From assembly GCA_028532855.1 (NCBI GenBank), contig JAQQAL010000011.1, positions 248,001 to 312,000 on the forward strand: a stretch of 64,000 bases of DNA, given 5' to 3'. Origin of the DNA: Candidatus Thalassospirochaeta sargassi (GTDB taxonomy: Bacteria > Spirochaetota > Spirochaetia > UBA9216). A model generated the notes under the pieces. It did not search any database. It saw only the letters and a list, made by a program, of their open reading frames with translations, and was not told the DNA's origin. Positions 1 through 10,383 of the stretch are shown here, in pieces; position 1 is the stretch's first letter; each line of letters opens with the position of its first letter. The position numbers and the translations under genes were made by a program.

Positions 1-1
1 A

Positions 2-427
2 CTGAAACTCGGTCTGGATCAGAGCAGGAGCATTATTCTGAAAACCCTTGAGGCTAATGAGGCCAAGGGGCGGAGAAAATATCTTCGAATCGATTGCTGG
101 CAGCTTCCTAATACCGAACTGAATATGAAATTCGGTGATGAGCTATGCAGCGGAAGAATTCGGGATATCAGCTCAGTTGGTCTGGCTTTCATGTTTGATA
201 AGGAAAGGGTTCTGGAAAAACATACAATGCTGAAAGATATTCAGCTTAAATTACGCGGAAAGATTGCGAGAGTTTCGGGTCCTGTAATAGGAGAGCGGGA
301 AACACCTGAGGGTACAATATATGTAATTCTGTTCAATCAGGATACAGACAGTGCTACAAGAAGCAGAATACACAGCTTCATGTATGAAACCCTTCAGGAA
401 GAAATAAACAGAATAATGCTGCGCTGA
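2..427 (+). CDS. PilZ-like domain protein, 5'-truncated by window edge
   Basis: Frame 2 is open from the left edge (LKLGLDQSRSIILKTLEANEAKGRRKYLRIDCWQLPN...), upstream of the listed ATG at 125; RKYLRID-type start and compact C-terminal domain are PilZ-like. Confidence 0.6.
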   Translation: MKLGLDQSRSIILKTLEANEAKGRRKYLRIDCWQLPNTELNMKFGDELCSGRIRDISSVGLAFMFDKERVLEKHTMLKDIQLKLRGKIARVSGPVIGERETPEGTIYVILFNQDTDSATRSRIHSFMYETLQEEINRIMLR

Positions 428-2172
428 TGTTGAAAGAATACCGAAGACTCCTGCCCTGGTTCAGGAAATATCTGCCCATGTATATCCCCGGGATAATTTG
501 TCTGCTTGTTACAGATGCAGGCCTGCTGTATATTCCACGTCTCACGAAAGAGGCTATCGATATTGTTGCGGCTGGCTCACCGGATCTGCAGCTTGTGCTG
601 AGACTCTGCCTGTTGATGACGGGAATTGCCCTGCTGGTGACAATAGGACGTTTCGGATGGCGGTATTTTATTACCGGCAGTGCACGCAGGATAGAGAGCG
701 GCCTGCGGAGTGCTCTTTTTCAGCATATTCTTGGATTGCAGCCAGATTTTTTTGAAAAACGCAAAACGGGCGATATAATGGCCCGCTTCACGAACGATAT
801 GCGCGCGATACGTATGGCCTGCGGAATGGCCGTTGTGTCGCTTGTCGACGGCGTATTCATGGCCGCCTTCATTCTTGTTATTTTATTTGTAAACTATCCC
901 GCCCTCGCGGGATGGATAATAATCCCTCTGCCGGTTCTTGCCGTTCTTGTCCTGGGTATGGGCCGGATGCTCGGCAGGCGGACAAAGCGCGTCCAGGAGA
1001 GCTTTGCCTCGCTGAGTTCGATTGTTCAGGAGACCTTTTCGGGTATCCGGGTCTTCAAGACGCTGTCCCGTGAAAGCTATGCGGTAGATAAATTCTCGGA
1101 GTCGAATGACGAATACATACGTCGTTCAATGTCGCTGGTCAGGATATGGGGTTTGTTTTTTCCTCTTATAAATTTTCTTGCTGGCTGTACAACCCTGCTC
1201 CTGCTCTGGTTCGGCGGACTTCAGGTTATTGACGGAGTGATAACCCCGGGCGATTTTGCAGCCGTCCTGAGCTATCTAAACCTCCTTGTCTGGCCGATGA
1301 TGGGTGCCGGATTCACGATCAACTGGCTTGAGCGGGGTGCCGCATCGCTGTCCCGTGTTGGAGAGCTCCTGGATGCTGAGTCGGATATAAAAACTGAAAA
1401 CACTTATGGTCAGCCTGATGAGGAGCCCAGGGGCGGACTTGAGGTTAGAAATCTGGAGTTCTGCTGGCCGGAATCTACGGAGCCTGTGCTTGAGGGTATA
1501 AGTTTCAGCCTGCCTCGAGGCTCCACCCTCGGCATTTTCGGCCGGACCGGATCGGGGAAAAGCAGTCTGGTGAACCTGATCCCGAGGCTCTATGATCCGC
1601 CTCCTGAGACGATTTTTATCGGCGGCCGCGATATCAGAAGCTTTGACCTGAAAAAACTGCGCGGCGCTGTAGGTCTTGTTCCGCAGGAGAGCTTCCTTTT
1701 TTCGGAAACGATAAAAGAGAATATCAGTTTTGCCGCGGATGGTGCCCCGGACGAAAAAATAATGGATGCGGCGGAGTTTTCAACTATAGCACGCGACCTT
1801 AATGAGTTCCCCTTCGGCTGGGATACGATGGTCGGCGAGCGCGGACACAGCCTCAGCGGGGGGCAAAAGCAGCGTATTGCTGTTTCAAGGGCCTATCTGA
1901 CGGACCCGGAGATCATTATCTTCGACGACTGTCTCTCCGCTGTGGATGCTGAAACCGAATCGAATATTCTGAATCAGTTTATAAAAAAGCGGGCAGGACG
2001 GACCTCTATCATTATCTCAAACCGGACAGCGTCTCTGGCCTCCGCCGATTTAATAATTGTCCTTGAAGACGGAAGAATAAGCGCAAGGGGTACTCACTCC
2101 GAACTGATTGAGCAGAAGGGACTTTACCGCAGCATCTACAGACTGCAGCAGGTGGAACATGAACGAAGATAA
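427..2172 (+). CDS. ABC transporter, fused permease/ATPase (MdlA-like)
   Basis: Six-TM ABC exporter domain; Walker A GRTGSGKSS, signature LSGGQKQR, Walker B IIIFDDCLS. Confidence 0.93.
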   Translation: MLKEYRRLLPWFRKYLPMYIPGIICLLVTDAGLLYIPRLTKEAIDIVAAGSPDLQLVLRLCLLMTGIALLVTIGRFGWRYFITGSARRIESGLRSALFQHILGLQPDFFEKRKTGDIMARFTNDMRAIRMACGMAVVSLVDGVFMAAFILVILFVNYPALAGWIIIPLPVLAVLVLGMGRMLGRRTKRVQESFASLSSIVQETFSGIRVFKTLSRESYAVDKFSESNDEYIRRSMSLVRIWGLFFPLINFLAGCTTLLLLWFGGLQVIDGVITPGDFAAVLSYLNLLVWPMMGAGFTINWLERGAASLSRVGELLDAESDIKTENTYGQPDEEPRGGLEVRNLEFCWPESTEPVLEGISFSLPRGSTLGIFGRTGSGKSSLVNLIPRLYDPPPETIFIGGRDIRSFDLKKLRGAVGLVPQESFLFSETIKENISFAADGAPDEKIMDAAEFSTIARDLNEFPFGWDTMVGERGHSLSGGQKQRIAVSRAYLTDPEIIIFDDCLSAVDAETESNILNQFIKKRAGRTSIIISNRTASLASADLIIVLEDGRISARGTHSELIEQKGLYRSIYRLQQVEHERR

Positions 2173-3922
2173 AATTGTAAAGAGCTTTGACCCTGCCGTA
2201 ATGCGACGCCTCGTCGGCTATCTTAAGCCCTACAGGATTCAAACCCTTATTGCCTCAGCAGCCCTGCTCCTGCTGATTGCATCCGAGCTGCTGGTTCCTG
2301 TGATAATTCAGCACGCTGTTGATAATCATATCATGACGGAGATTGTTTCAATCGACGGGCTCAGGCGCGACAGCCTGATTCTGCTGCTCCTTCTTGTAGG
2401 CGGGCTTGCTGCATCCTTTGTGCAGGTATACCTGATGTCGGTAGCTGGGCAGGGCATAATGAAAAATCTCCGCGTACAGCTGCTTGAGCACACGGCCGGA
2501 CAGTCTCTGGCCTTTCTCGGCAGCTGTCCGGTAGGCAGTCTTGTCACCAGAATAACCAATGATGTTGAGACAATCAGCGAATTGTTTTCTTCAGTGATCA
2601 TGACGCTTATAAAGAATTTTCTGGTAATGATCGGTGTAATAGGTGTTCTGTTTGTTCTCAATGTTCGCCTGGGGACCGTTGCTGTAATCACTCTTCCTCC
2701 CGTTATTATTATAACGCTTATCTTCCGGAAAAGAGCCCGTAATGCCTACAGGAGGGTCCGGGAGAAAATATCCGCCGTAAACTCGTTTCTGTCGGAGCGT
2801 GTCTCCGGTATGAAGGTTGTGAAGATTTTTGCCCGCGAGACAGAGGTAAACAGGCTGTTTGGAAAGCGAAACGGCGAGCTGCTTGCAGCCGACTTTTCAG
2901 AGATGTATGTTTTTGCGGTGTTCAGGCCGCTGATAAGCTTCATGAGTACGTTTTCGCTCGCCGCCGTCATTTACTTCGGCGCGGGGCTTAATTCCCGCGG
3001 AGCGGTAAGCCTTGGGGTGCTTATTGCGTTCCTTGATCTTGTGCGGAAGTTTTTCCGGCCGCTGCAGCAGATTTCGGAGCAGTTCACCGTTATGCAATCC
3101 GCAATTGCAGGCGGTGAGAGGATTTTTGATCTCCTTGATACCGAAGACCGTATTCCCGACTGCGGCGGAGAATGCCGGGATCTTGATATTGCAGACGGGG
3201 TTTCGCTGAGTTTTGAGGATGTGAAGTTTTCCTACAAGGAAGGTGATCCGGTTCTTAGAGGCGTAAGCTTCGAGGCTGCCGCAGGTGAGACTGTGGCTAT
3301 TGCGGGCTACACCGGTTCGGGTAAATCCACAATAGCAAACCTTGCGGCCCGTTTCTGGGATGCTGACGAGGGGCGGATACTTATTTCGGGAATTGAATCC
3401 CGCAATCTGCCCCTGCAGCTTCTGCGGCGAACCGTACAGGCCGTACAGCAGGATGTTTTTCTTTTTTCAGGGAGTATACGTGAAAATATTGCCCTCGGCA
3501 GGGAATTTACTGACCAGCAGCTGCTTTCTGCGGCAGAAACCTCTATGCTCAGACCTGTACTCGATAATATTGACGGTGGCCTGGATTATCAGCTGACCGA
3601 GGGCGGAACAAACCTCTCCGGCGGACAGCGCCAGCTCATAGCCTTTACAAGGGTTATTGCCCATGATCCGCCGGTGCTTATTCTTGATGAGGCTACCGCG
3701 AGTATTGATACCGAGACTGAAAAACTGATCCAGGCGGGTCTGAAAAACCTTCTGGAAAACAGGACTGCGATAGTAATCGCCCACCGCCTTTCCACCATAC
3801 GCGATGCCGATCGTATTCTCGTTCTGAGTTCAGGGAAGATAATAGAAAGCGGGACCCACCGGCAGCTTCTTGATGCCGACGGCTTTTACAGCAACCTGTA
3901 TAATCTGCAATTCGGGCTTTAA
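2159..3922 (+). CDS. ABC transporter, fused permease/ATPase (MdlB-like)
   Basis: Walker A GYTGSGKST, signature LSGGQRQ, Walker B VLILDEATAS; start MNEDKIVKSF overlaps the end of the previous CDS. Confidence 0.92.
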   Translation: MNEDKIVKSFDPAVMRRLVGYLKPYRIQTLIASAALLLLIASELLVPVIIQHAVDNHIMTEIVSIDGLRRDSLILLLLLVGGLAASFVQVYLMSVAGQGIMKNLRVQLLEHTAGQSLAFLGSCPVGSLVTRITNDVETISELFSSVIMTLIKNFLVMIGVIGVLFVLNVRLGTVAVITLPPVIIITLIFRKRARNAYRRVREKISAVNSFLSERVSGMKVVKIFARETEVNRLFGKRNGELLAADFSEMYVFAVFRPLISFMSTFSLAAVIYFGAGLNSRGAVSLGVLIAFLDLVRKFFRPLQQISEQFTVMQSAIAGGERIFDLLDTEDRIPDCGGECRDLDIADGVSLSFEDVKFSYKEGDPVLRGVSFEAAAGETVAIAGYTGSGKSTIANLAARFWDADEGRILISGIESRNLPLQLLRRTVQAVQQDVFLFSGSIRENIALGREFTDQQLLSAAETSMLRPVLDNIDGGLDYQLTEGGTNLSGGQRQLIAFTRVIAHDPPVLILDEATASIDTETEKLIQAGLKNLLENRTAIVIAHRLSTIRDADRILVLSSGKIIESGTHRQLLDADGFYSNLYNLQFGL

Positions 3923-4617
3923 ACTTTTCCTGTCTCAGGCTGTCGCAGAACTGCTACGTAGCTTATCTCATTTTCAGAATTATATATTGGAACCCAGCGG
4001 GTTCTTATGCCCTTCTTGACGGTTTCGACGGGACGGTGTTTTTTCTCCAGTTTTGAAAGAATTGTACTTATTTCATAACCGTCCGAAAACATAGCATGTT
4101 TTTTGTCTACTATTGCTGATCTGACGGTGTTCTCACTTTCCAGCCAGCCGCGGCTTGCATGAATTACGCATCCGGTTACGTCAATAATCAGTATTGCTTC
4201 CCCGATGTTCTGGCATAACAGTTCGGCCGTCTGTGACAGGGCGCTTATCTTCCGGCCGCGTTTTTCGCTGACTTCGTCAATCTGCCGGTATAGCTCGTGA
4301 AGCCTGCTGCCCGTTTCGCCGAGTCTCAGAAGCCCCTGCTTCGTCGATGCCGGATTCAGCCGGTTCTGTTTGATCAATTTTTCAAGGTCCTTTTTAATAT
4401 TCCGGCTTCTGAGTAGAACAATCCCGAAGGCGGCGGCGGTTATGCAGGTTAAAATTATTCCCGCAAAGAGAATTTTCTCGGCCTGGAAGCGCAGTGATTC
4501 GGTATCCGGCTGCCCGGGCGCAGTCATTAGCATATAGGCCGAAATTGCAACTGAAAACACCGCCGCAGCTGATATTATAAGCAGTAAAACAGCAACCGAT
4601 CTCCGTATTAAAAGCAT
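3919..4617 (-). CDS. Membrane-anchored PAS-like sensory protein
   Basis: Two N-terminal hydrophobic segments and a C-terminal PAS-like segment (GEAILIIDVTGCVIHASRGWL); adjacent to Ktr genes. Confidence 0.55.
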   Translation of the reverse strand: MLLIRRSVAVLLLIISAAAVFSVAISAYMLMTAPGQPDTESLRFQAEKILFAGIILTCITAAAFGIVLLRSRNIKKDLEKLIKQNRLNPASTKQGLLRLGETGSRLHELYRQIDEVSEKRGRKISALSQTAELLCQNIGEAILIIDVTGCVIHASRGWLESENTVRSAIVDKKHAMFSDGYEISTILSKLEKKHRPVETVKKGIRTRWVPIYNSENEISYVAVLRQPETGKV

Positions 4618-4619
4618 TC

Positions 4620-5309
4620 TCAGATCCCCTTCAGCTGTTCAATATCATCGTTGCGCCCTATTACCACAAGAATATCCCCATGCTCAAAGACGGTCTCTGC
4701 ATCAGGGAAGACAACATGTTCGTGTGATACGGGGTTGCCTTCTTCGTCGACTGAGATGCTCTCACGTTTAATAGCGGAGATATTCAGTTTCATTTTACCT
4801 GGAAGATCAACCTCGGCTGCGCTCTGTCCTTCAAAGCCGGCGGGCAGAAAAATTTCTGCAATGCTTATTTCCATGGTTATGGGGACGCTGTCGAGAATAT
4901 CGGGCGACAGAATTTTCTCGGCAAGCTGCCGTCCTGCGTTTTTCTCGATGTCAAGGATGCTGTTTGCGCCTACCTGTTTCAAAACCCTGTGGTGAAGCTC
5001 TGTGGCCGCACGGGCGATGATATAGGGTACTCCTGCCTTTTTCAGAAGGGCGGTTGTAAGAATGTTCGCCTCAATATTGTCGCCGATGGCAATGACGGCC
5101 ATATCTACATCATCCATAGGCAGGCTGGAAAGCTGCAGTTCGTCTGTAGAGTCCAGAAGAACCGCCTGAGCCACCTGATCCTTTATTTTTTCGATTAAAT
5201 CGGCCCTGTTGTCTACTGCTATAACCCTGGCTCCCCTTGCTGAGAGTTCGAGGCAGGTCTCCATTCCGAATGTGCCGAGACCTAATACAAGAAATACGCT
5301 GTCGTTCAT
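4620..5309 (-). CDS. ktrA: K+ uptake regulatory protein, TrkA/KtrA family (RCK_N + RCK_C)
   Basis: Rossmann GLGTFGMETCLELSARGARVIAVD, TrkA_C-like C-terminus; single RCK unit. Confidence 0.9.
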   Translation of the reverse strand: MNDSVFLVLGLGTFGMETCLELSARGARVIAVDNRADLIEKIKDQVAQAVLLDSTDELQLSSLPMDDVDMAVIAIGDNIEANILTTALLKKAGVPYIIARAATELHHRVLKQVGANSILDIEKNAGRQLAEKILSPDILDSVPITMEISIAEIFLPAGFEGQSAAEVDLPGKMKLNISAIKRESISVDEEGNPVSHEHVVFPDAETVFEHGDILVVIGRNDDIEQLKGI

Positions 5310-5313
5310 ATAA

Positions 5314-7050
5314 TCATCCTATTAAAATATCACCCTGGGGATACCTGACCCCGGATTCGCTTCTGCCGGAGAATGTCGACAGAATAGTCAGCGGACCGAG
5401 ACGGCCGTTGAACATCAGAAAAATTATTACCACCTTACCGAAGCTGTTCAATTTTGCAGTCATTCCGGTTGAAAGCCCAACGGTTCCGAAGGCGGAGACC
5501 GCTTCAAACAGTATATCACGCAGCGGGGCGTTGTGGGTAAGGGCGAGGGCTGTCGAGCCTGCTAAAACAGCGGTGACACCATAGAAAAAAACTGCAAAGG
5601 CACGTAAAACCCTGCGCTCGGAGAGCTGGTGTCTGTAAAGGGTAACCCTTGGTGAGTTCAGGGCTATGCATTTGAGATATGCCGCTATGACGGCTGTTGT
5701 ATTTATCTTTATTCCGCCGGCAGTACTGCCTGATGCTGCGCCTATGAACATGAAAAAGCACATTATCAGGATGGTTCCTGTTGAAAATCCTGAGAAGCCT
5801 ATTGAATTGAATCCGGCGGTCCTTAAGGTAACCGATTGGAAAAAGGCTGCAATATACTGTGTCGGAGTGGAATAACTGCGAAGGCTGCCGCCGTGTTCAG
5901 ATGCATAGAAAAAGAAAAATCCGAGCAGAAGCAGTACTGCGGTCCAGCTTAGTACTATGCGGGTATTTATATTGAGTTTTCTCACCTTAGAGGATGGGTT
6001 GAAAAAGGCCGCCAGGTTGAATATGACCGCGAAACTCAAGCCGCCGAGGATGATTAATGCGCTTACGGTAAATATAATCAGCGGCCGGGATACAAAGCCT
6101 TCAAGGCTGTCGGAAAACAGTGAAAATCCGGCGTTACAGAAAGCTGAAATAGAATGGAACACAGCATTAAAAATTGTTCTGCCGCTGAAGCCTGATTCAC
6201 GGCCGAAACCTGTAAACAGCAGCAGTGCACCAGCGGCTTCTATCGAAAATGTAAGATAAATAATCTTTTTCAGGGTTGTTGTTATTCCAGATATATCTGT
6301 GTCGCTGATTACGAATGACAGTCTCTGCTTTTCTGCCAGTGTAGCCTTGCGGCGGAGGATGAACATGGAAAAATACGTCATTATCATTATACCCAGACCG
6401 CCTGTCTGTATAAGGGCAAGAATGATGATTTTACCTGTCAGGCTGAAGACCGCGGCGGTATCAACTACAATAAGTCCGGTTACGCATACGGCTGAGGTTG
6501 CAGTAAACCAGGCGTCCAGGAAGCGAAGACCCCTGCCGTCGGCTGTGGCCGGAGGAAGCATCAGCAGCAGGGTTCCAATGGTTATAATCGCCATAAAACT
6601 GGAGATTATTGATAGCGCCGGACGATCATTGAGCCTGTGCAGTGCCTGCTCAAGTGATTTTACCTCTTCAAACATGCGGTAAAGCAGAAAGAGGCTTCGT
6701 AATACCTTTGCAACCAGGCTGAAGTATCTGCTGCCGTCGCCGGGGGTGCTGATGAAGTCGGCAGTAATCATGTAGCCCAGGATTATAAGATAAACTGAAG
6801 CGAAGATTATCAGGGGGATGTTCCGGAGAAAAAACTGCCGCTTGTAATCAGCGGTTCTAAGGCCTCTGATTATTTCCACGGTTATTATTGCCAGAATAAG
6901 CAGATCAATTATTCTCATGATTAAAGTCGGTATTGCAGCGGAAGCGGAATTAAAGACCAGAGTAAGTATGCTCAGAAAAAATGTAATGATTAAGATGCTG
7001 TTTTTTTTCATCAGTTGATAAACTATAGCCTGAATATTCCTGCGCGGCAA
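5314..7050 (-). CDS. ktrB: K+ uptake membrane subunit, TrkH/KtrB family
   Basis: Polytopic protein with TAVCVTGL, CNAGFS, TAGFN and STAGGIK selectivity-filter-like segments; paired with TrkA-family gene. Confidence 0.9.
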   Translation of the reverse strand: MPRRNIQAIVYQLMKKNSILIITFFLSILTLVFNSASAAIPTLIMRIIDLLILAIITVEIIRGLRTADYKRQFFLRNIPLIIFASVYLIILGYMITADFISTPGDGSRYFSLVAKVLRSLFLLYRMFEEVKSLEQALHRLNDRPALSIISSFMAIITIGTLLLMLPPATADGRGLRFLDAWFTATSAVCVTGLIVVDTAAVFSLTGKIIILALIQTGGLGIMIMTYFSMFILRRKATLAEKQRLSFVISDTDISGITTTLKKIIYLTFSIEAAGALLLFTGFGRESGFSGRTIFNAVFHSISAFCNAGFSLFSDSLEGFVSRPLIIFTVSALIILGGLSFAVIFNLAAFFNPSSKVRKLNINTRIVLSWTAVLLLLGFFFFYASEHGGSLRSYSTPTQYIAAFFQSVTLRTAGFNSIGFSGFSTGTILIMCFFMFIGAASGSTAGGIKINTTAVIAAYLKCIALNSPRVTLYRHQLSERRVLRAFAVFFYGVTAVLAGSTALALTHNAPLRDILFEAVSAFGTVGLSTGMTAKLNSFGKVVIIFLMFNGRLGPLTILSTFSGRSESGVRYPQGDILIG

Positions 7051-7099
7051 TGGGCGGCAGGGTCTTGGTTGAGGGCGGTTTTTACGATATCATCAGGCT

Positions 7100-7711
7100 A
7101 TGCTGATTCCTGACGGATGCTCTGCTTTTGAACTTTTAATAAAAAGATCGCGTTTTATATCTGAGACCGCACCTGTCTCCTCGCCCGAGGCAGCCCGTGA
7201 GCTGTTGAAAAACAAGAAACTTGAGCATCCCGATGCTGCACATGTTGTTCACGCTTTCATTGCCGGGGATGATCGTCAGTATATGGGTATGAGCGACGAT
7301 GGAGAGCCCTCAGGCACGTCCGGTAAGCCGACGCTTGAGGTCCTGAAAGGACGGGGTATTACAAACATCCTGCTGACCACGGTAAGATATTTCGGCGGAA
7401 CCAAACTCGGCACCGGAGGTCTTGTAAAAGCATATTCAGAGGCGGCTGCGGGCGCTCTGGATAAGCTTTCAACGCGGGAGCTGATAAAATACAGGGAATT
7501 TCAGATTACAGCAGACTATCATTTTTATCAGCCGCTGAAGACCATAATACTTGAACATGAATGCAGGATTGAGGATGAAAATTTCGGTATCGGGGTTGAT
7601 CTTGGAGGCTTTGTTCCTGTTGACAAAGCCGACGCGCTGGAGGCTGCCGTAATTGACGCCAGTTCGGGCCGGGCAGAAATTATTATTTCTTCCGATATAT
7701 CTCAAGTCTGA
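7100..7711 (+). CDS. YigZ/IMPACT (UPF0029) family protein
   Basis: DDGEPSGTSGKPTLEVLKGRGITNILLTTVRYFGGTKLGTGGLVKAYSEA signature. Confidence 0.93.
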   Translation: MLIPDGCSAFELLIKRSRFISETAPVSSPEAARELLKNKKLEHPDAAHVVHAFIAGDDRQYMGMSDDGEPSGTSGKPTLEVLKGRGITNILLTTVRYFGGTKLGTGGLVKAYSEAAAGALDKLSTRELIKYREFQITADYHFYQPLKTIILEHECRIEDENFGIGVDLGGFVPVDKADALEAAVIDASSGRAEIIISSDISQV

Positions 7712-8195
7712 AGCCCGGAAAATCCTCTTCGGAGTCCAGAATCCAGTCGGTGTTGCTGATTCCCGGGAAGAACGTGTCTCCCTCAAAATCACCGGGAATC
7801 CTCGAAAGATAGAGTTTCGATGCCCCCCTGATTGCCTGGGCGTATATGCTTGCGCCGCCGGCGATGAATATTTCTTTTTCAGGCTGACGGCCGGCTGTTT
7901 CTATGGCGGCTTCAATTGAAGGAACCGCTATAAGATTATTAGAGCTGTTTGCACGACTGAATTCCCGATGCGCAGATGTAACAACAATTGTGGTTCTTCC
8001 GGGGAGAGGGCGGCCGATTGATTCAAAGGTCTTTCTCCCCATTATAATAAAATTATCAAGGGTAAGGCGTTTAAACAGTTTAAGATCTTCAGGTACATGC
8101 CACGGCATGCGGTTATCTTTGCCTATTACGAGATTATCCGAAACGGCGGCGATAAGACTGTAGTTGCTCAATTTTTTTCCTCTCCATACAGGCAC
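7683..8195 (-). CDS. folA: Dihydrofolate reductase (exact start uncertain)
   Basis: SLIAAVSDNLVIGKDNRMPWHVPEDLKLFKRLT, IIMGRKTFESIGRPLPGR. Confidence 0.93.
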   Translation of the reverse strand: MPVWRGKKLSNYSLIAAVSDNLVIGKDNRMPWHVPEDLKLFKRLTLDNFIIMGRKTFESIGRPLPGRTTIVVTSAHREFSRANSSNNLIAVPSIEAAIETAGRQPEKEIFIAGGASIYAQAIRGASKLYLSRIPGDFEGDTFFPGISNTDWILDSEEDFPGFRLEIYRKK

Positions 8196-9430
8196 ACCCT
8201 GTTTCTGCCGTTTTCTTTTGCATAATAAAGAGCCTGATCCGACTCCTGGGTGAGATCAGCTGATGTATTGTGGTCGGAATCAAATCTTGCAATACCGAAG
8301 CTTGCTGTAAACTGTGGTACCCCGTCTTCCATGGATTCAGATTCGTTTTCTATTCTGGCTCTGATTCTTTCGGCAACAATCTTTGCCTGCTGAGAATTGG
8401 TTTCAGGCAGTATTATGCCGAATTCTTCTCCTCCGAGCCTGCCTGCGGAGTCGGTTTCTCTGAGGCTCGTTTTTACGATCTCAGCAAATCTTATAAGTGC
8501 TTTGTCGCCTGCGTCATGTCCAAAGCTGTCGTTTACTGCTTTGAAGTGATCAATATCGATCATGATAAATGTAAGTTTTTCGCCGTATCTGCTTGCGCGG
8601 GCCCGTTCCTGATCAAGCACTTCTATGAACTTGCGTCGGTTTAGCAGCCCGGTCAGCGGGTCGGTAAATGCAAGCGTATGAAGTTTTTCCTTCGCGTTTT
8701 TCAGCTGAAGATGGGTATTAACTCTGGCAAGCAGTTCGGGGCTGTTGAAGGGTTTTACGACATAATCAATACCGCCGTAAATGAAGCTTTCAATTATTGT
8801 TTTTTCATCCTTTTTCGCGCTTAGAAAAATAACGGGAATATCGATGAAATCCTTATTACTCTGAATTTTTGCACAGGTATCAAATCCGCTCATTCCCGGC
8901 ATAACAATATCCAGAAGGATTAGATCCGGGGTATGCTCGGTAAGCAGATCGAGGGCTGAATCTCCGCTGTTGGCTGATATTGTCCTGAAGCCTGATTTCT
9001 GCAGAATCTTTTCCAGAAAAACAACGTTTTCTATCATATCATCAACGATCATTATCAGGGCTTCGGCTGAGTTATCAAGGCTGTCCTTTGATTTAAGGTC
9101 GGTGCTGCCGTGACTTAAGGCTGCCGAAGTTGTTCTGGAAACCTTGAGGTTCATTTTAATCGCCAGCGCAATTTCTTCAATGATGGCCAGCAGTGTTTCT
9201 CCGCCTGACTTTATAGCCCCGAGAAATTTGGTTTTTTCAGGATCCGTTTCAGTCTGAAGCAGAAGATCTGAAAAACCCATGATTGCATTCAGGGGGGAAC
9301 GCAGATCATGGTTTACCTTAACGCGAATTGCTTCAATGTTGCGCTTACACCGGCTGTTTCTTACCGCGAGTATAATTAAGACCGTCAGCGAAGCAAGCAG
9401 AGCCGCTGACAACAAGAGGATTATAATCAT
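8168..9430 (-). CDS. TM-HisKA(no HATPase)-REC-GGDEF diguanylate cyclase
   Basis: H-box VNHDLRSPLNAIMGFSDLLL; REC DLILLDIVMPGMSG; RLGGEEF (GGDEF variant). Confidence 0.88.
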   Translation of the reverse strand: MIIILLLSAALLASLTVLIILAVRNSRCKRNIEAIRVKVNHDLRSPLNAIMGFSDLLLQTETDPEKTKFLGAIKSGGETLLAIIEEIALAIKMNLKVSRTTSAALSHGSTDLKSKDSLDNSAEALIMIVDDMIENVVFLEKILQKSGFRTISANSGDSALDLLTEHTPDLILLDIVMPGMSGFDTCAKIQSNKDFIDIPVIFLSAKKDEKTIIESFIYGGIDYVVKPFNSPELLARVNTHLQLKNAKEKLHTLAFTDPLTGLLNRRKFIEVLDQERARASRYGEKLTFIMIDIDHFKAVNDSFGHDAGDKALIRFAEIVKTSLRETDSAGRLGGEEFGIILPETNSQQAKIVAERIRARIENESESMEDGVPQFTASFGIARFDSDHNTSADLTQESDQALYYAKENGRNRVCLYGEEKN

Positions 9431-10290
9431 ATTGCAACCGGAAATTTTATAAATGGCTGGGGGTTATATCCCTCAAGCTTAATATCTTCAAAGCTCATTT
9501 CAAGCATCGGTTTGTCGGCAATAACCAGCCGGGGCCTTTCTGTGGGTGTTCGTTTAAGCTGTTCTTTCAGACCGTCAATATGATCAACGTAAACATGCGC
9601 ATCTATGAGGGTGTGGGCAAACTCACCGACCTCAAAACCGGTCTCCTTTGCCAGCAGATAGGTCAGAAGGCTGTAACAGGCGATATTGAAGGGAACTCCC
9701 AGGGCAATATCCGCTGAACGCTGGGTCAGGTGACAGTTCAGCTTGTTCCCGGTCACGTTGAAGCAGAATGTATAATGGCACGGAGGGAGCTTGCTTTCGG
9801 CCGCATTTCCCGGATGCCAGGCCGATACTATCATTCTTCGGAGGTTTGGTGTTTCAGGGTTAACCTTTATTTCCTTCAGGGTATCAATAATATACTGAAT
9901 TTGATCAAAGACTCTGGTTCCGGATTTTTCGTCTCTGCTAATCCATTTTGTACCCCAGTTCTCTCCCGGAAGTCCTTCCTCAGGGACCGGAAAGCGTCTC
10001 CAGAATCTTCCATATGCTGTTTCGAGGCGGCCCTCTTGGTCAGCCCATGCGTCCCATATCTTTGTGTGTTTTCTCAATTCTCTGATATGTTCGTCTCCCG
10101 AAAGATACCAGAACAGTTCATAAAGCATTGAATTAAAAAATACTTTTTTTGTGGTTAGAAGGGGATAGCCTTCTGCAAGATTGATCCTGTAAAAATACGC
10201 GAAGCAGCTGAGCGTGTCAGTACCGGTGCGGTTCTTCTTTAGAACTCCGTTTTCCAGGACATAGTCTACAAGTTCCAGATATTCTTTCAA
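9427..10290 (-). CDS. thyA: Thymidylate synthase
   Basis: RTGTDTLSCF, LPPCHYTFCFNV, QRSADIALGVPFNIACYSLLTYL. Confidence 0.97.
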   Translation of the reverse strand: MKEYLELVDYVLENGVLKKNRTGTDTLSCFAYFYRINLAEGYPLLTTKKVFFNSMLYELFWYLSGDEHIRELRKHTKIWDAWADQEGRLETAYGRFWRRFPVPEEGLPGENWGTKWISRDEKSGTRVFDQIQYIIDTLKEIKVNPETPNLRRMIVSAWHPGNAAESKLPPCHYTFCFNVTGNKLNCHLTQRSADIALGVPFNIACYSLLTYLLAKETGFEVGEFAHTLIDAHVYVDHIDGLKEQLKRTPTERPRLVIADKPMLEMSFEDIKLEGYNPQPFIKFPVAI

Positions 10291-10383
10291 CTTTGACCTC
10301 TTTATTGCTATTCAGTTTATTTTATATTAATAGTCTAACACAATTATTATAGTCGGAAAAGTCCGCTGTTGTCACCGGGTTTC

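Noticed and set aside
427-3922. ABC transporter pair as an antibiotic or RiPP exporter
   Set aside because: No C39 peptidase domain and about 22 kb from the peptide operon; generic MdlAB-like exporter is the simpler reading.
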